Below the pieces are notes generated by a model. The model was given only the letters and a program-made list of their open reading frames with translations. It did not search any database and was not told where the DNA came from. The translations under genes and the position numbers were made by a program. From Epiperipatus broadwayi (Eukaryota; Onychophora; Udeonychophora; Euonychophora; Peripatidae), in NCBI GenBank assembly GCA_028023455.1, contig JAQFVV010012400.1:14935490-14999489 (forward strand): a DNA stretch of 64,000 nt, given 5' to 3'. Positions within the stretch are counted from its first letter, which is position 1; the number at the start of each line of letters is the position of its first letter. Of the stretch, positions 36,860-49,099 are shown one piece after another.

Positions 36860-38483
36860 TATATATAATTGCTTATCGTTCATAACTGATTAAGCACAAA
36901 TATATCAATTCTTTAACCACTACCCTTACATCCTTCCAACAGTTCTCAAATTCCGGCATATATAAGCTACAATTTACTTTAAAACGAAGACACTTTAAGA
37001 TCCATTTCTGCATAAATTTTTTGCAGCTTATATGTTATTGAATGCCAGTTGTAACAAGTTGCATATTTTGTTTAATAGCTTACAACTGCTGTTTGTATAA
37101 TCTTTTTTTTTTCTGGCTGGAGTATGTTTTTACAGTGAGTAGTATATAATTAAGCAAATGAAAGTTGCTAAATGTTAGAATCTTAAATATCAAAAATTCT
37201 ATGTAGCTCTTTGAATAATAATGCCACCATAAATTCTAGAAAAATAGAAAGTAGGCAATCAATGAACTAACTAAAAAATTCATGTATGATCAATACAATA
37301 AAATGTCATGTGACATTTGAACACCCTAAAGCCGATTTTAAATTTAAAAGCTTCATTAAACCAAGTTTTTTTTATTTATGTTACTCAACTAACAATCAAT
37401 TCTGAAACACTTATTTTCTGTCACTTTACCACTGCTCTAACAAGAGAGTGATATATTACAAACATTAAAGCTTTATTTAGAAGTGAAAGAAGTGAATCTA
37501 TTTACTATTCTGAATTTAAATAAGGTTATTATTATTTAATATGATATAGCAATGACTGTTGTGTGTGTTGCAAAATAAAATGTGTCTATGTATTCATATA
37601 TTCACACATATAAAAAAAATGAAACTGATGTGAGTTATGATACTCCTATCTGGATAATGTTTTCATACCATGAAATAAATCAAAATGAAAGTATTACTAA
37701 TCTAGTGCACTATAAGATTATAAGATAATTGTTTCCATGTTAAGAACAATATTATCTTATCTTACATCCACTCTGTATTTGATCTATTTATTGTATTAAA
37801 ATTATTAACAAATTAATATGATTCTTATTAAAAATAAAAAATTGTTTATAGCTCTGGAGTGACAGTGTTGAGACACAATACATGGATATTGACTTTAGAA
37901 CCTTCCACTCTAATAATGTACAATATTCTGTTTAAATAAGTTCAATGGATAATATAAACAAAACTCTTCCTACCAGTGCTAATTAATTAATTGATAGTAT
38001 GTCCTAGATAACATTTCTTAGATTCTATGGTAAATTCTCACAATTTGTTGTTTTAATTATTAACTCAGTAAATAGTGCGTTCTGGATTTCTTATCTGAAG
38101 CGCATATAAAATAAAACAATCAACATTGAATTTCATGTTTATTATTTATTTTATTTTTTTAAAAAAAGAAATTTAATATAAACCAATAAATAGTTAATTT
38201 GCTTAACATTTTTTAGCAATTCCATCTACATGCATTGTTGAAATTTACTTTGTCTTAAAAAGTTTAACTTCAAAAGTTGATGATCTTCTTCGAAGAACAA
38301 AATATTAGTCATTAAAAATGTTCTTTTATTTAAATCAAAATATTAATAATATATAGTTAAGATGTCCAATCTTCATTATATGAAAATTTTAATAAATTTT
38401 GAATTATCCATTTAAAACTATTTATTGCTTTGCTAATTTTTGATATTTCACACATGATTGACATTTTTAGAACAAAAGGTGTC
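36860..38483. other. AT-rich stretch, no supported gene
   Basis: No element recognised. Confidence 0.5.
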
Positions 38484-38794
38484 AATATAGTATGCGTTCG
38501 ATGCCATTTTGAATTTTATAACTCACCCAAATCCCCCTCCATATTCGCGATAAATGACGATTATCAACGCATCAATCTGAAGGTCTATTTATACCAATTA
38601 TCTTCTTTTAAATTTATGTTTTGTAATCATCTAACCAATTTAAATTATCCGTTCTTTATCTTCGTTAAAAAACAAAGTATTGAAAAAAAACTAAACGTTT
38701 TCGTCAATCAAAGCAAAAGGCAAACCCCATACATTTGCCTCGGCAAGTCGGTAATCCGGTTCGAGGTGCCATAAAATCCCTATCGGCCTACTCA

Positions 38795-40525
38795 TTCACT
38801 ATCCTATTAGGCAGGATTGGTATTAATCCACTAAACATCACATGATCACTATTTCTTATGCTTGCTCATAACTGTTATTAAAACAGGCAAAACTTTCCAT
38901 ACAGTAGTGCCACTCGTTGCAAACCAGAGTAATCAATGGATGCCAGAAGGCTTGTGCATAAAATCCCTATCTAGTGCCTGCTTATCTAATATTCCCAGAC
39001 TAGTTTAGGTCTGAACTCAGTCCAGTACCCATACATTTTGGTGTCTTTGGTTTTTTAATAACCATAGCCACCACTATCCTATTAGGTAGGATTAGTATTA
39101 AACCACTAAACATCACCTGGTCACCATCTTATGCTTGCCATAACGTTATTAAAACCAAACCTCCATACGTGCGTAAAAATGGGCCGTTGTTAGTGTTATA
39201 ACCTCCTGCCTATAGTAGTGTGTGGTTGTTAAAGGCCAAGACACCAAATGTATGGGTCTGAACGGTTTGGACTATACAACTATATAAGCTATGAGCTTAG
39301 ATTGAAAATATTATCGTGTTTTCATTTTATTCTTATAGTTTTGTAAAGTGGTAAGGGCAGGTTGCTAGATCCAAGATCCAGGGCGGTTTCGATCCGGCTC
39401 CTCACTGACGGTCAAAACGAAACAGTCTGGGGATATTGAATGAGTAGAAACTAGATATGGATTTTATGCACAAGCCTTCTGGCAACCATTCATTACTCTG
39501 GCTTGCATTGAGTGGCACTACTGTATGGAAAGTTCTTTCAAATATTTATTAAACAAGTACAATGTTTACAGTGACAATTATGTGTACATGATAAATTGAA
39601 AAGGAAAGTTAGAATTACAAACATAAAGAAGAATTACATGATAATAAATAAATCTAAAATAGTATTATTCGGGCAGAGGTAAACCTGAATACCTTCTACT
39701 TTAGCCACAAGTAGGCTAATTAGCTCCCCCTCCCTAGACAATTGCCTCACCTACCAAGAGTCCTTAGTCAATCTGGTTTGGTCAGATCACCATTGGAAAG
39801 ATCCTACCATTATGAAGGTTGGTTTTATGCTAAATCTGATGACTTCAGTTAAAAACTATCCTTTTGATAACTTAAGGATCTGAACTTCCTGATTATCAAC
39901 AAAATCACTTTCGCAATATCTTAGACAGAAGATACAAGTGTTTTCCAGCATCTTCCTTCTGCATCGGTCCTGTTTCCTCATAATACTTTTGGAGCTAGGG
40001 CTGTCGTTTTTAAATTTTATAAGTTTAATCAGAAAGAATTTTCCCTCATGAATTGCACCAAGATTGAAAACCACTTTACAATGAATAGACCAGAATGCAT
40101 AGTTAATAAATAATGAAAGCTAATAGTAGGGATGGATCTTGTCTTAATACTATCCTTAAGAGACATAACAAGGTAAAAATTCCTATAGGTTATCCGTATC
40201 CTTCTAGACCTCAGAGTCCATGGCATGAATAAACCAGATGATCAAATGTTTCATCATGAGTCTGGCGAGGGGCGTGGCTTTTGTTGTGCCTCCCTATGAA
40301 AAGAAACATTAGTGCTAATGGCATTTAAATATCTTAATAATGAAATCAAAGAATTTCGGTTCCATAGCCCAGTACCTAAAGAGAGAGATTATCTTATTAT
40401 TGGTCAGGGCAAGTAGCGGTGTTATGGGAATTATGACAGGGTATGGAAAGTTTTGCCTGTTTTAATAACAGTTATGAGCAAGCATAAGAAATGGTGATCA
40501 TGTGATGTTTAGTGGTTTAATACAA
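38795..40525. repeat. Family X palindrome, split by a LINE insertion
   Basis: The left arm starts near TTAGGCAGGATTGGTATTAA and includes TTATGCTTGCTCATAACTG and GCAAAACTTTCCATAC. The right arm ends with the inverted forms at 40441-40525. Inner modules (GGTCTGAACTCAGT, GGTGTCTTTGG, CTATTAGGTAGGATT) are inverted around about 39170. Removing 39535-40440 and one copy of its target duplication leaves a palindrome of about 820 bp with the same modules as 23477-24440. A GC-rich piece at 39340-39415 (GGTTTCGATCCGG) resembles a pol III B box. Confidence 0.8.
39535..40440 (-). mobile_element. 906 bp 5'-truncated LINE insertion with 12 bp target duplication
   Basis: GTATGGAAAGTT occurs at 39523-39534 and again at 40441-40452. 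Deleting the segment between them restores the family X consensus exactly at the joint. Twelve bases and imperfect length fit target-primed insertion of a non-LTR element. On the minus strand THDETFDHLVYSCHGL (about 40262-40215) matches the Cys/His motif after LINE reverse transcriptases (C..C...ET..H.....C). Downstream KMLENTCIFCLRYCESD adds cysteines. The 3' end (39535 side) has AATAAATATTT just before the duplication. The open frames 40226-40029 and 40074-39856 are fragments of this body. Confidence 0.85.
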
Positions 40526-41049
40526 GTGCATATACCACTTAAATACATATTAGTTTACTACTAAAAGCAATATTAATAAGATTATGGAGTTTATATTACT
40601 TTAAAAAAAAAACCTTCAAGTGATCCACAGTAGCGAACAAAGAATTTCTGGTATTTGAGTATTAACTAAGCTATGATGTACTACACAACCCACTGGTAGA
40701 TATGATCGACGATGAACCAAAGCAATGGCATGGCAACTGAAACATTGGCATGACTAATCGATAGGAGTGGTGAAGGTAAGTTCGTGGTCACCTTCGAGAT
40801 TTTGGAATACTGCGGTGAATTGTGGTAAATATCTGTCATTTTACCTGCTGTCATCTTTCAAGCAAGAGGGTTTTTTTTTATTGTGTGTCATTCACCATTT
40901 TATGAAATTTTTAATCTGTTGTTTGCTAATTTTACATTTTGATTTTGCAGAATTATTGCTAACTAATTACTATTTATTGTTGATTTTGCAAAAACATATC
41001 CGCGAATTCAGTACACCACAGTGACTTTTATTTGTAAGTACAATTTATT
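40526..41049. other. Gap inside the TIR-bounded region
   Basis: Somewhat less AT-rich than average around 40630-40860. GAAGGTAAGT at about 40767-40776 is a perfect splice-donor consensus, but the frames upstream contain stops, and I do not call an exon. The 85-codon frame at 40767-41024 has no motif. Confidence 0.3.
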
Positions 41050-42120
41050 TCATAGATTTTTTTACCTATTTTTTCTTTTGTTTATTGATTACTTAAATAT
41101 GAATATGGTTTATAATTATATTCTGATTTTCCATTTTTTTTTATTAAATATAATCAATTTCGGTTTGTTAAATACCATCCCAAAACAAAAAAAAGAAGAT
41201 TTTTTACCTATTATTTCTTTTGTTTGTTGATTACTTAAATATGAATATGGTTTATAATTATATTCTGGAAACAGTACGGGAACAAAATTGGTTGGAAAAT
41301 CGGCCATTTTACCTTTTTCAGTATCGCAGCATTTACAAAAATTATTTGTAGTAAATATTTGAGAAAATTTTTTCTTTTTTTTTATTAAATGTAAGTGATT
41401 TGTTAAATATCAAAAAAAAAAAGATTTTTTACCTATTATTTCTTTTGTTTTTGATTACTTAAATATATATGGTTTATAATTATATTGAAAATAAAAATTG
41501 GTTTAAAGCCATTTACCTTTTGTATGAGTAAATATTTGAGAAATTTTTTCATTTTAATTTCTTATTAAATTAATTGATTTGGGTTTACATATTATTTATT
41601 TTGTTTGATTATTAAATTTTAAAAGTACGATTTTTGATATTACTTTTCATAATTATTTTTACCATAGCTATTATTTTTTGATTTGGATTATTAAATATAT
41701 TTAAAATTTTTTCATTTTCTCGACTAAATTATTACTTAGTACTCATTTTTCTTTTTAGGAAATAATTATTAAATACGTTAATAATTGTAATAATACGTGG
41801 TTTATTAATTTTTTTTTTTTTTCTTATTAAATGTATGATTTGGGTTTAGCTATTATTATTTATTTTTTTGATTTTAAAATATGTTAAAAGTGTAGTGATT
41901 TTGATATTTACATTTTCATAATATTTTTAGTAGCTATTATTTCTTTGTTTGTATATTAAATTGTTTCTATAATTTTTTTCATTTTCTTACAAATTATTAC
42001 TTATATTATTTTCTTTTAAAATAATTATTCAAATATGTTAATAATTGTAATGATTTTTGATTCTTTATATTTTCATAATTATTTATATTTTCATAATTTT
42101 TTTACATAGTAATTATTAGT
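41050..42120. repeat. Decaying tandem array
   Basis: Copies of a unit with TTTTACCTATT, ATTTCTTTTGTTT, GATTACTTAAATAT and GGTTTATAATTATATT start near 41060, 41200 and 41425. They become shorter and more diverged rightward (near 41590, 41660, 41845 and 41930), where only the (A/G)CTATTATT...TTTTTGATT core and ATTAAAT remain. The spacing is irregular (about 140-220). The gradient of decay from left to right is visible by eye. Confidence 0.65.
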
Positions 42121-42194
42121 TATTGTCCATTTCTTTTTTCAGAGTTGAACATGGATTATCTCTTGTTTCTATTAATACTATGAGTATATCCGAA

Positions 42195-42301
42195 ATACTA
42201 TTCTAATCTTGGATCTTAGGGTTTAGTGATTTGCAAACTTTATTGATTAAGTTTGTTGAAATCACTAGGGCTATCTTAAAGACGTAAGATTAGAATAGTA
42301 T
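42195..42301. other. 107 nt long hairpin
   Basis: ATACTATTCTAATCTT (42195-42210) is the exact reverse complement of AAGATTAGAATAGTAT (42286-42301). Inside, TTAGTGATTTGCAAACTT pairs with AAGTTTGTTGAAATCACTA with a small internal loop, and the terminal loop is TATTGATT. The size and bulged stem resemble a microRNA precursor or a short foldback element. There is no expression evidence in sequence, and the strand cannot be assigned. Confidence 0.75.
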
Positions 42302-42497
42302 GCCTTCAGTGTACTATGCTATAGCTTAGTTAATACTTAATTTCGATAATAAAAAAAAAAATCCTATTATCTGTAAAAATAATATTGTACTTCCTATTTT
42401 ATAGTTATAATCTTTTTGGATATTAATGAAAATAGGTTAATTAGGTTTTTTTAAGAAATAGAAAAAATTGTTTTGATTTTTTCATAGGCTTATAAAA

Positions 42498-42545
42498 AGT
42501 GGCCTAGTGGTTAGCATAGTTGCTTCAAGAGTGGGTTTTCCAGTA
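42498..42545 (+). other. tRNA-like A box fragment
   Basis: GTGGCCTAGTGGTTAGCATA contains TGGCCTAGTGG, a perfect pol III A box with the usual D-loop continuation. The expected B box about 35-50 bases downstream is missing; the sequence turns AT-rich. It is probably the broken head of a tRNA-derived SINE inserted beside the right arm of the TIR-bounded region. Confidence 0.5.
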
Positions 42546-42814
42546 AATTTAAAAAAAGTATTTACTCACATTATTTGATTTTTTATTAAATGTTAAATAT
42601 TGATCAAAATTAGGATTTTTAAATACTTGATGACAATTGTAAACTTTGCATTTTGATTTTTTAATTAATGATGAAATTTGTGATTTTGTAACCATCATTT
42701 TTGAAACCACATGTTGATAATCGATGTCATTTATGCTTAAATATGTCAGCAAGGATTTTGGGTGAATTATAAAATTTAAAATGGCATCGAGTGCGTACTA
42801 TACCGGCATCGAAT

Positions 42815-45800
42815 AAAAATATATTATTTAGCAATTTGTTAAAATTAATAAAATAAAAACTTGTCTATAAATGGCTATTGGAAACACTTATTAAATTTAT
42901 ATCCAAATAATATTTTAAATACCAGTCTTCATTATTTTAAAAAAATTAAAATTTAAAGATTTTTTTTTCTTTAAAAACTATTACATTTAAAAATAAAATG
43001 CTGCCTAGATATCTTGTCTTTGCTGTTTAAAATTGGTTATTTAAAAATCTGTTTTGCTTTTTGTATCTTAAACACATGTGAATGTGGTCCAACTTGTATT
43101 AAAAAAAAAAAAAAGAAGAGTACTCCATTTATTAAAACAAATTGATGGAGTAGAGTAACTATTAAAAAAACTACTGCATAATTTTGTATGTTTATCGTGG
43201 CTAATCATCATTGATGATAGTACTATCCTTAATTCCATATAGGCAGAGGAACATATCCAGACTCTAGTTTAATAGTTAAGGTATCAATTTTTTAAATACT
43301 CTTGTAGAAAATTTGCAATAAAAATAGAATCAGTTGATTTTTTGAAGTAATTATATATTTATTAATCGACAGTTACATATCATACTTATTGGAATTTTAA
43401 TGTTTCATTGTAATAAATTTATTAACAGTTTTTATAATACTGGAAATGAATAATATAAAATATGCATATTATAGATACAACAAAAATTATAAGTTAAAAG
43501 TAATAAAAAATTACTTATGATGTACTATTTTAAATTACCATGAAATAATTAATGATTTTGCAAAATAAAAAGTAGATAATGAAAATTTTGTAAAATAACT
43601 CTACTTCTCTATAAATTTTGAGAAAATTAACACACAAATCCTTTATTTTATTAAGATCTAATCATTAGTTCATTATTGTTATCAGCAACTGAGAAAATTT
43701 CACTTTATAATTTTATTAAAATAATTTTCTTTAAGCCTGAGTAGTACATAAAGTAGAAAAATAAGGTTCCAGATGTTTTCAATAATATCAATTTTGATCA
43801 TTGATCTATATAGAAATAAAATCTTCAATTACTTATCATATCTGATTTATGTATATACAAAATAAAAAAAAGTATAAAAAAAAATAAAATAGTTTTAACT
43901 TTTGCATTAATGGTTTTCTCTACCCATGGGATAAACTAATAATATCATTTATCAAAAAAAATAAAATAATTAAAAATTCCGACACCTGACAGCAGAGAAA
44001 ATTAACAACAAATGGAATTTAAAACAAATAAACAATTGAAACAATTTAAGATAAATAAATAACGCTAAAATAATTGAAATTTTTGTTTTATTTTATAATT
44101 GTTTAAATTTTGTAAATAACCCTAATAATTATAATGTATACAAATAATTGTTGCTGTTTTTGGTTTCTAGAATAAATAATTTGCTTTAAAAACATCTTTG
44201 TAACTTACAAAAACAATATTTAAATAGTATTTAATTATAAAATATGTGATCAAAATAACTTTTATAGTACTACTTGGATTTGAACTAAAATATATCTACT
44301 CCATAATGTTAACCAAAATGGCTACTTGCAATACTGTATAACTTTTTACATTATTGTAAAAAATAATTAAATTTTTATAGGAATGAAGTCACTTTTTCAT
44401 TTTCAAAAATTTTTAAAATGCACTAGTGAATGTCAACAATTAATAAAATTGTTTGCCATCAATGATAAATTAACAAAAATTTACTAACCTTATTATTATT
44501 GGGCCCATCAAGTGCATTCTGCTAATCACATGCATGCTATTCTTATTTATTCATAACATTTTACTCATGACCTGTGGGAGTTTATGTTGCTCCCTCCTGT
44601 GAAGTTTGAAATAGTGTTTTGCAATAGGCTCTATTGTTATCGTTTACTATCAGCATTATTCCGCATGGTTGATGCCCAATATAGATATTAGTAATAAGAC
44701 ATTAAACTAAAATAGACATAACAAATAAAAGAAAGCAAAGTGAAAGAAAGTAAAAAAAAAAGTCAACAATTTAAATCTTTTTTAAAACAAAAAAATTGTT
44801 AGAAGAAAGTTGGAACTCAGTATAGTTTTCAGTTTAAAGATACAATCACTGGATCAAAAAATTCACAGCATGCTATGACATCTTCAGTTTATTATCAAAA
44901 TACTGATTAATTTACTGATTAAAAATTATAAGTATTTAAAAATAATTTGAGTAAGATTTCATCATATTACAATAATACATTAAATGTTCTATTTTGTAAA
45001 ACTGCCATGCATCTTAATAATGTAGTTCTAAAATCTAGATTCTAGAATAATCATATTAAGAGAATGACAGGCAATGACAAATTATCAATAATGATGATCA
45101 AAGTTATCACTTGGTCAAATACTCTATTTCCTAATTACTTTACCTGCTTCCATGCAGCTTTTAATATACATGTATCTATATACTCCATGTTCTAAGCATT
45201 AAAATGATCGTGCATTATACAGTTACTAATGTTCATATCTACTACAAAAAGGCAAACCTAAGAATCTTAAGTAAAACTTAAAATCTATATGCACACACAT
45301 TTATATATAAAATATACCGGTCAATTAATAAAATATTTTGTTTATTTTGCAATTAGAACTAATTATTAATAGAAGTAAGCAGATTTTAATAAAAATATTA
45401 ATGTTCTTTAGAATTTTTTTTTTTTTTTTTAAAAAAAAATGCTATTTAAAAATGAATAAATAAACAATGAGTCATTTTTCGATTAACTTCATAAAAGAAG
45501 ATGAAAACAATTAAATGAACTATCTTGTTTTAAGGAACAATTTGATAGCAGTATTTCATATAAAACCATAATATAATGTTAATATAATTATAAAAATAGA
45601 TCCAATGAAGGTACAATATCATTTTCTCTTAGCTGAAAAACTATTTCATATATGTGTATATTCATATTTTTAAACGTTACTATCAAATATAGTTGTCATC
45701 ATCAGAAATAACTAGAATTTAAATATTATGTCCTAATTTGTCCAAATCCTTAAAAATATTTAAATGTGAAAGAACAGTTTTTCAATTAAATATATATTAG

Positions 45801-47200
45801 CTTTATTTCTACATTTTTCAAATATGTATTAACTGAGAAAAACAAAAACATAGGGAATGCTTTGAAAGATTTGTGACAGATGAAAGAAAATTTAGAATTA
45901 ATATATAAATGTATAATCTTTGTTCATTTGTAAATTTTCAATAACAATGTGCAATATACAAATATAATTAGATTGATGGATGACATCATATTAATAAAAA
46001 AAATAGTTAATATGAATTAGATAGTTTAATAAATATTCTTAACAAATTATTTGCTGAAATTTCACCTCATTGGCTTCGATAACATTTTTCAAAATCAGAT
46101 AGTATATACATTTCAAATTCAAATTTTCAAAATGATAATTTAAGTAAACTTATGTTTGCTATGAGTATGCTAAAAAAAAAAATTTCAAATTATTTAACCT
46201 TTTGTTTTTTAGATCAAGATTTTCTAATCTTATATAATCCAAAAGTTGCTTCCAAACTAATAAATACAGCACATATATTAAATTATTGGAGAGCCCTACT
46301 GTTAGTTACAGACTAACTATAACTAAACTGAAATAACTGTGCATTAATTGTACACACTTTCACTGTAAACACTTGGAACATGCGCATAGGATCAAAATAG
46401 TGCAAGACCTCTAATTTGACACAATATATTAGAAAAACACGTATGTATATAGTGATGTAAAATTACCAGAGAATAATATTAGCATCAAGATTATCAATTA
46501 GTAGTAAAATTAAAATATATAATAAGCATTTAATTAAAATTATTTTATTTTTCATTTGAAAAAAATCAAAACTTCTAGGTAGACCATACAAACCCTCACA
46601 ACACACTACATGTTTAAATAGCTCTGTTTTAGATTATCTGTAAGAAATTTCAATCAGCAATTATAAAATGGAATTTGTTCTTTGTATGACAGGTAATATT
46701 TTTCTATAATTAAGTTTCATTGATACTAATTTAGATATTTTTGACTTGCATCATAGTTGATATATATTTCACTATAATGTACAACAATTCATGACATATA
46801 TATTATATTTAAAAATATAATTGAATGATTACTTCTATAAAATACTGTATGTCTGAGTACTAGAAATGACATTTTCTGCTTGAATTCAAGAAGTTTTAGC
46901 TCTGGATCTGTCATTGTACTACTGAATGAAAATGCACAGATGTAGAGCACTTTACTTTTTGTTATAATTTGAATTACTCTATTCAAAGTCAATAAAAATA
47001 AAGAGTCATATATCACATGACCCAATTTTTTAAGCTTGTAAATAAAAACAAAGAGTTTTGCTAGCTCTTTGACTCTACTCAAAGTGACTCATTAGCAACT
47101 AATCTGTTGCAAATAAAAACTAAAAATGAGTGCTAACTCATACCAAATAATTTTTAAACTTCTCTTACTGAAAACTGGATCATTTGTTCAGTTAAACCAC
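42815..47200. other. AT-rich stretch, no supported gene
   Basis: No gene or element recognised in 4.4 kb. A GC-richer island of about 200 bases at 44495-44700 (GGGCCCATCAAGTGC, then CTGTGGGAGTTTATG) has no open frame and no second copy in the window; it may be an unrecognised repeat. Confidence 0.5.
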
Positions 47201-47260
47201 TGTTGTTGTTGTTGTTGTTGTTATTATTATTATTATTATAATTATAATAATAATAACAAC
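47201..47260. repeat. Compound (TTG)n(TTA)n microsatellite
   Basis: A run of TTG units passes directly into TTA units and then imperfect TAA. It abuts the start of a LINE C-terminal fragment, and the poly-Cys/Tyr translation of this run is an artefact. Confidence 0.9.
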
Positions 47261-47261
47261 T

Positions 47262-47600
47262 CCTCCTTCTGCACACTATGCCACAAGCAGAAGAAACTCG
47301 ACATCTGTTTTACAACTGCTCAGTATTAAACAATATTCAGCATGGAATAACTAATACATGCAGACAACCAAATATCTCCCTGCAGGATATCATCAGTACA
47401 TTCCGCAGAACATTCACTCCTATAGTCTGCGCAGCAACTTTCGTGCTCTATGCATTTTGGTGTATGCAATGCATATTCGCTTTTGGCAATAATGCAAGGC
47501 AACATACATCAACATTTCACAACAAATTAGCACAATTAAAAAACAGAGACAAGCACACCCAGACATTTTCATGACCACTTGGTCACTCATAAAACAATGG
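47262..47600 (+). pseudogene. LINE C-terminal fragment, copy 1
   Basis: CTLCHKQ in one frame and then ETRHLFYNCSVLNN in the next give the C-x2-C...E-T-x-H-x5-C motif that follows reverse transcriptase in many non-LTR elements. The tail then runs open to 47574 with IVCAATFVLYAFWCMQCIFAF and RQHTSTFHNKLAQLKNR. A second copy with the same wording lies at 50070-50440. The tail probably binds RNA or DNA during target priming, but its role in this family is not known to me. Upstream, RT is missing and replaced by a microsatellite, so the copy is 5'-truncated. Confidence 0.75.
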
Positions 47601-48410
47601 TCAAATCTCTAATAGTTCTGTCATTCCTCAAATCACTTAATATACTCAAAAAGAGAGTGCAAGAAAATAGATATCACAAAATCTAAGAATCAATAGATAA
47701 TAATAAAACATACAAAATATTGCCAGCAGAAACATACCCAGCTTATAAAACCAATATCTAAAGACTAACAAACTGTTACAAAGCATAAACACAATATATA
47801 TATATATACGTTTCATATACATATGTCTTAATTATCCAAATGTAAAAAAGATAACTTTGAAAAACAATTTAAAGAAAAACAATGGAATTAAAAAAAAAAA
47901 CTAACAGAGATCATATAAATTTAGGATTATAAATTAGAACAAACAATTCATCCCTCACCCAGTTTATATCTGTAAAGACTTGTAAAGAACTTAGACACAA
48001 TATACATAATCCTCAGTAATATCAATGTAAACACATATAAAAAAAGTATTAATGTAACCTGCTCTTCTAGTCTGAATAAAGTTCCTTTTTGAATAATAAT
48101 AACAATAACAGTAGCAATAACAAAAAAAATCAAGTTAAACCTTAAAAAATACCCCGGTTCCTGCAAAAAAAAAGGGTATATCATTGATATATCACTCTTG
48201 AGTTCTAATAACCATGAATGAAAAGTAAAATGAGAGTCAGCATAATTGAGAAAAAAAAGATGAAATAATTATTTAAAAATATAATAGTAAATAACTCAAA
48301 ATTAAATACATATATTAGATATTTTTAATTTATTTAATTTTATTGATATATTATAACAAATATTTAAAAAAAAAAAAAAAGAAGAAGCTTAATATTTACA
48401 CAAAAAAGAA
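47601..48410. other. Gap after LINE fragment 1
   Basis: The first 150 bases may be LINE 3' untranslated sequence (shared wording ATGACCACTTGGTCACT with the second copy near 50440). After that comes AT-rich DNA with a (TA)n run near 47796-47808. Confidence 0.4.
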
Positions 48411-48414
48411 AAAT

Positions 48415-49030
48415 TTCAAAATAAAAGTCCAGTAAAATCATGGATTAAATTTTATTTTACTATAGTTCATTTTTTTAATATCTCTAGTGATAAAAATATT
48501 GTAGATATTTTTTAAAGTATTCTCTTAAGTGAGTAATAATTTTAGCTATTCATTATAAAAGCAGATTTTGAAAGTGGATTAATGTTGAAATAAATAAAAA
48601 AATCAAAATAATAATTTGGTAAAATGATAGTAACATAAATATTTTTTCAGTAAAATGGTGGATTAAAACTTTCTTATTATTTTAATTCACTTTTTTAATA
48701 TCTTCAGTGATAAAATATTGTACACATATTCTCCTAGATGTGTATATTGTAATAATTTTAGCCATTAGATATAAAAGCAGAATTTGAAAGTGGATTAATG
48801 TTGATATAAAAAAATATATATTTCAAAATGTCAATCTGGTAAAATCATAATAATCTAAATGCTAAAATCAATTTCATTTGCTTGATACTTACTATTTGTA
48901 GTGATACAAGATATTAAATATATTTTTTCTTTAAAAGTATTCTTCTGTTATATATGTGGAAATAATTTAACCATGAGCTATAAAAGCACAATTTGATAAC
49001 TGATTAATGTTAACATCAAAATAAAATAAT
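48415..49030. repeat. Three-unit tandem array, about 200 bp units
   Basis: Each unit contains GTAAAAT(C/G), TTAATATC, AGTGATA, a T-rich part, TAATTTTAGC, ATAAAAGCA and GATTAATGTT in that order; starts are near 48430, 48650 and 48840. Divergence increases toward the third unit. A further isolated partial unit is present at 51290-51400, beyond the second LINE fragment. Confidence 0.7.
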
Positions 49031-49099
49031 AATAATAATAATTCTCAAAACTCAGCTATATTTACTTTCAAATTTGCTATTGAGCTGTGAAATTCATAT

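Larger units (their letters stand above)
38484..42812. mobile_element. 4.3 kb region bounded by inverted repeats of about 90 bp
   Basis: The left edge reads TATAGTATGCGTTCGATGCC then ATTTTGAATTTTATAACTCACCC and AATGACGATTATCAAC. The right edge carries the same blocks inverted (GTTGATAATCGATGTCATT, GGGTGAATTATAAAATT, GGCATCGAGTGCGTACTATA). The arms stay alignable for about 90 bases. The interior holds a family X palindrome (38795-40525), a degenerate tandem array (41050-42120) and a long hairpin (42195-42301), but no transposase. It could be a large non-autonomous DNA element with nested insertions, or two copies of a repeat in opposite orientation. No target duplication was identified. Confidence 0.6.

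Noticed and set aside
38430-38774. 114-codon gene on the plus strand
   Set aside because: It spans the left inverted edge of the 4.3 kb region and a similar peptide is read from the right edge on the minus strand. The openness belongs to the repeat arms.
40700-40780. Host exon ending at a perfect GGTAAGT donor
   Set aside because: All three upstream frames contain stops within a short distance and no acceptor or conserved peptide was seen.
47126-47329. Cysteine/tyrosine-rich protein
   Set aside because: The CCCCCC and YYYYY runs are translations of the (TTG)n(TTA)n microsatellite.
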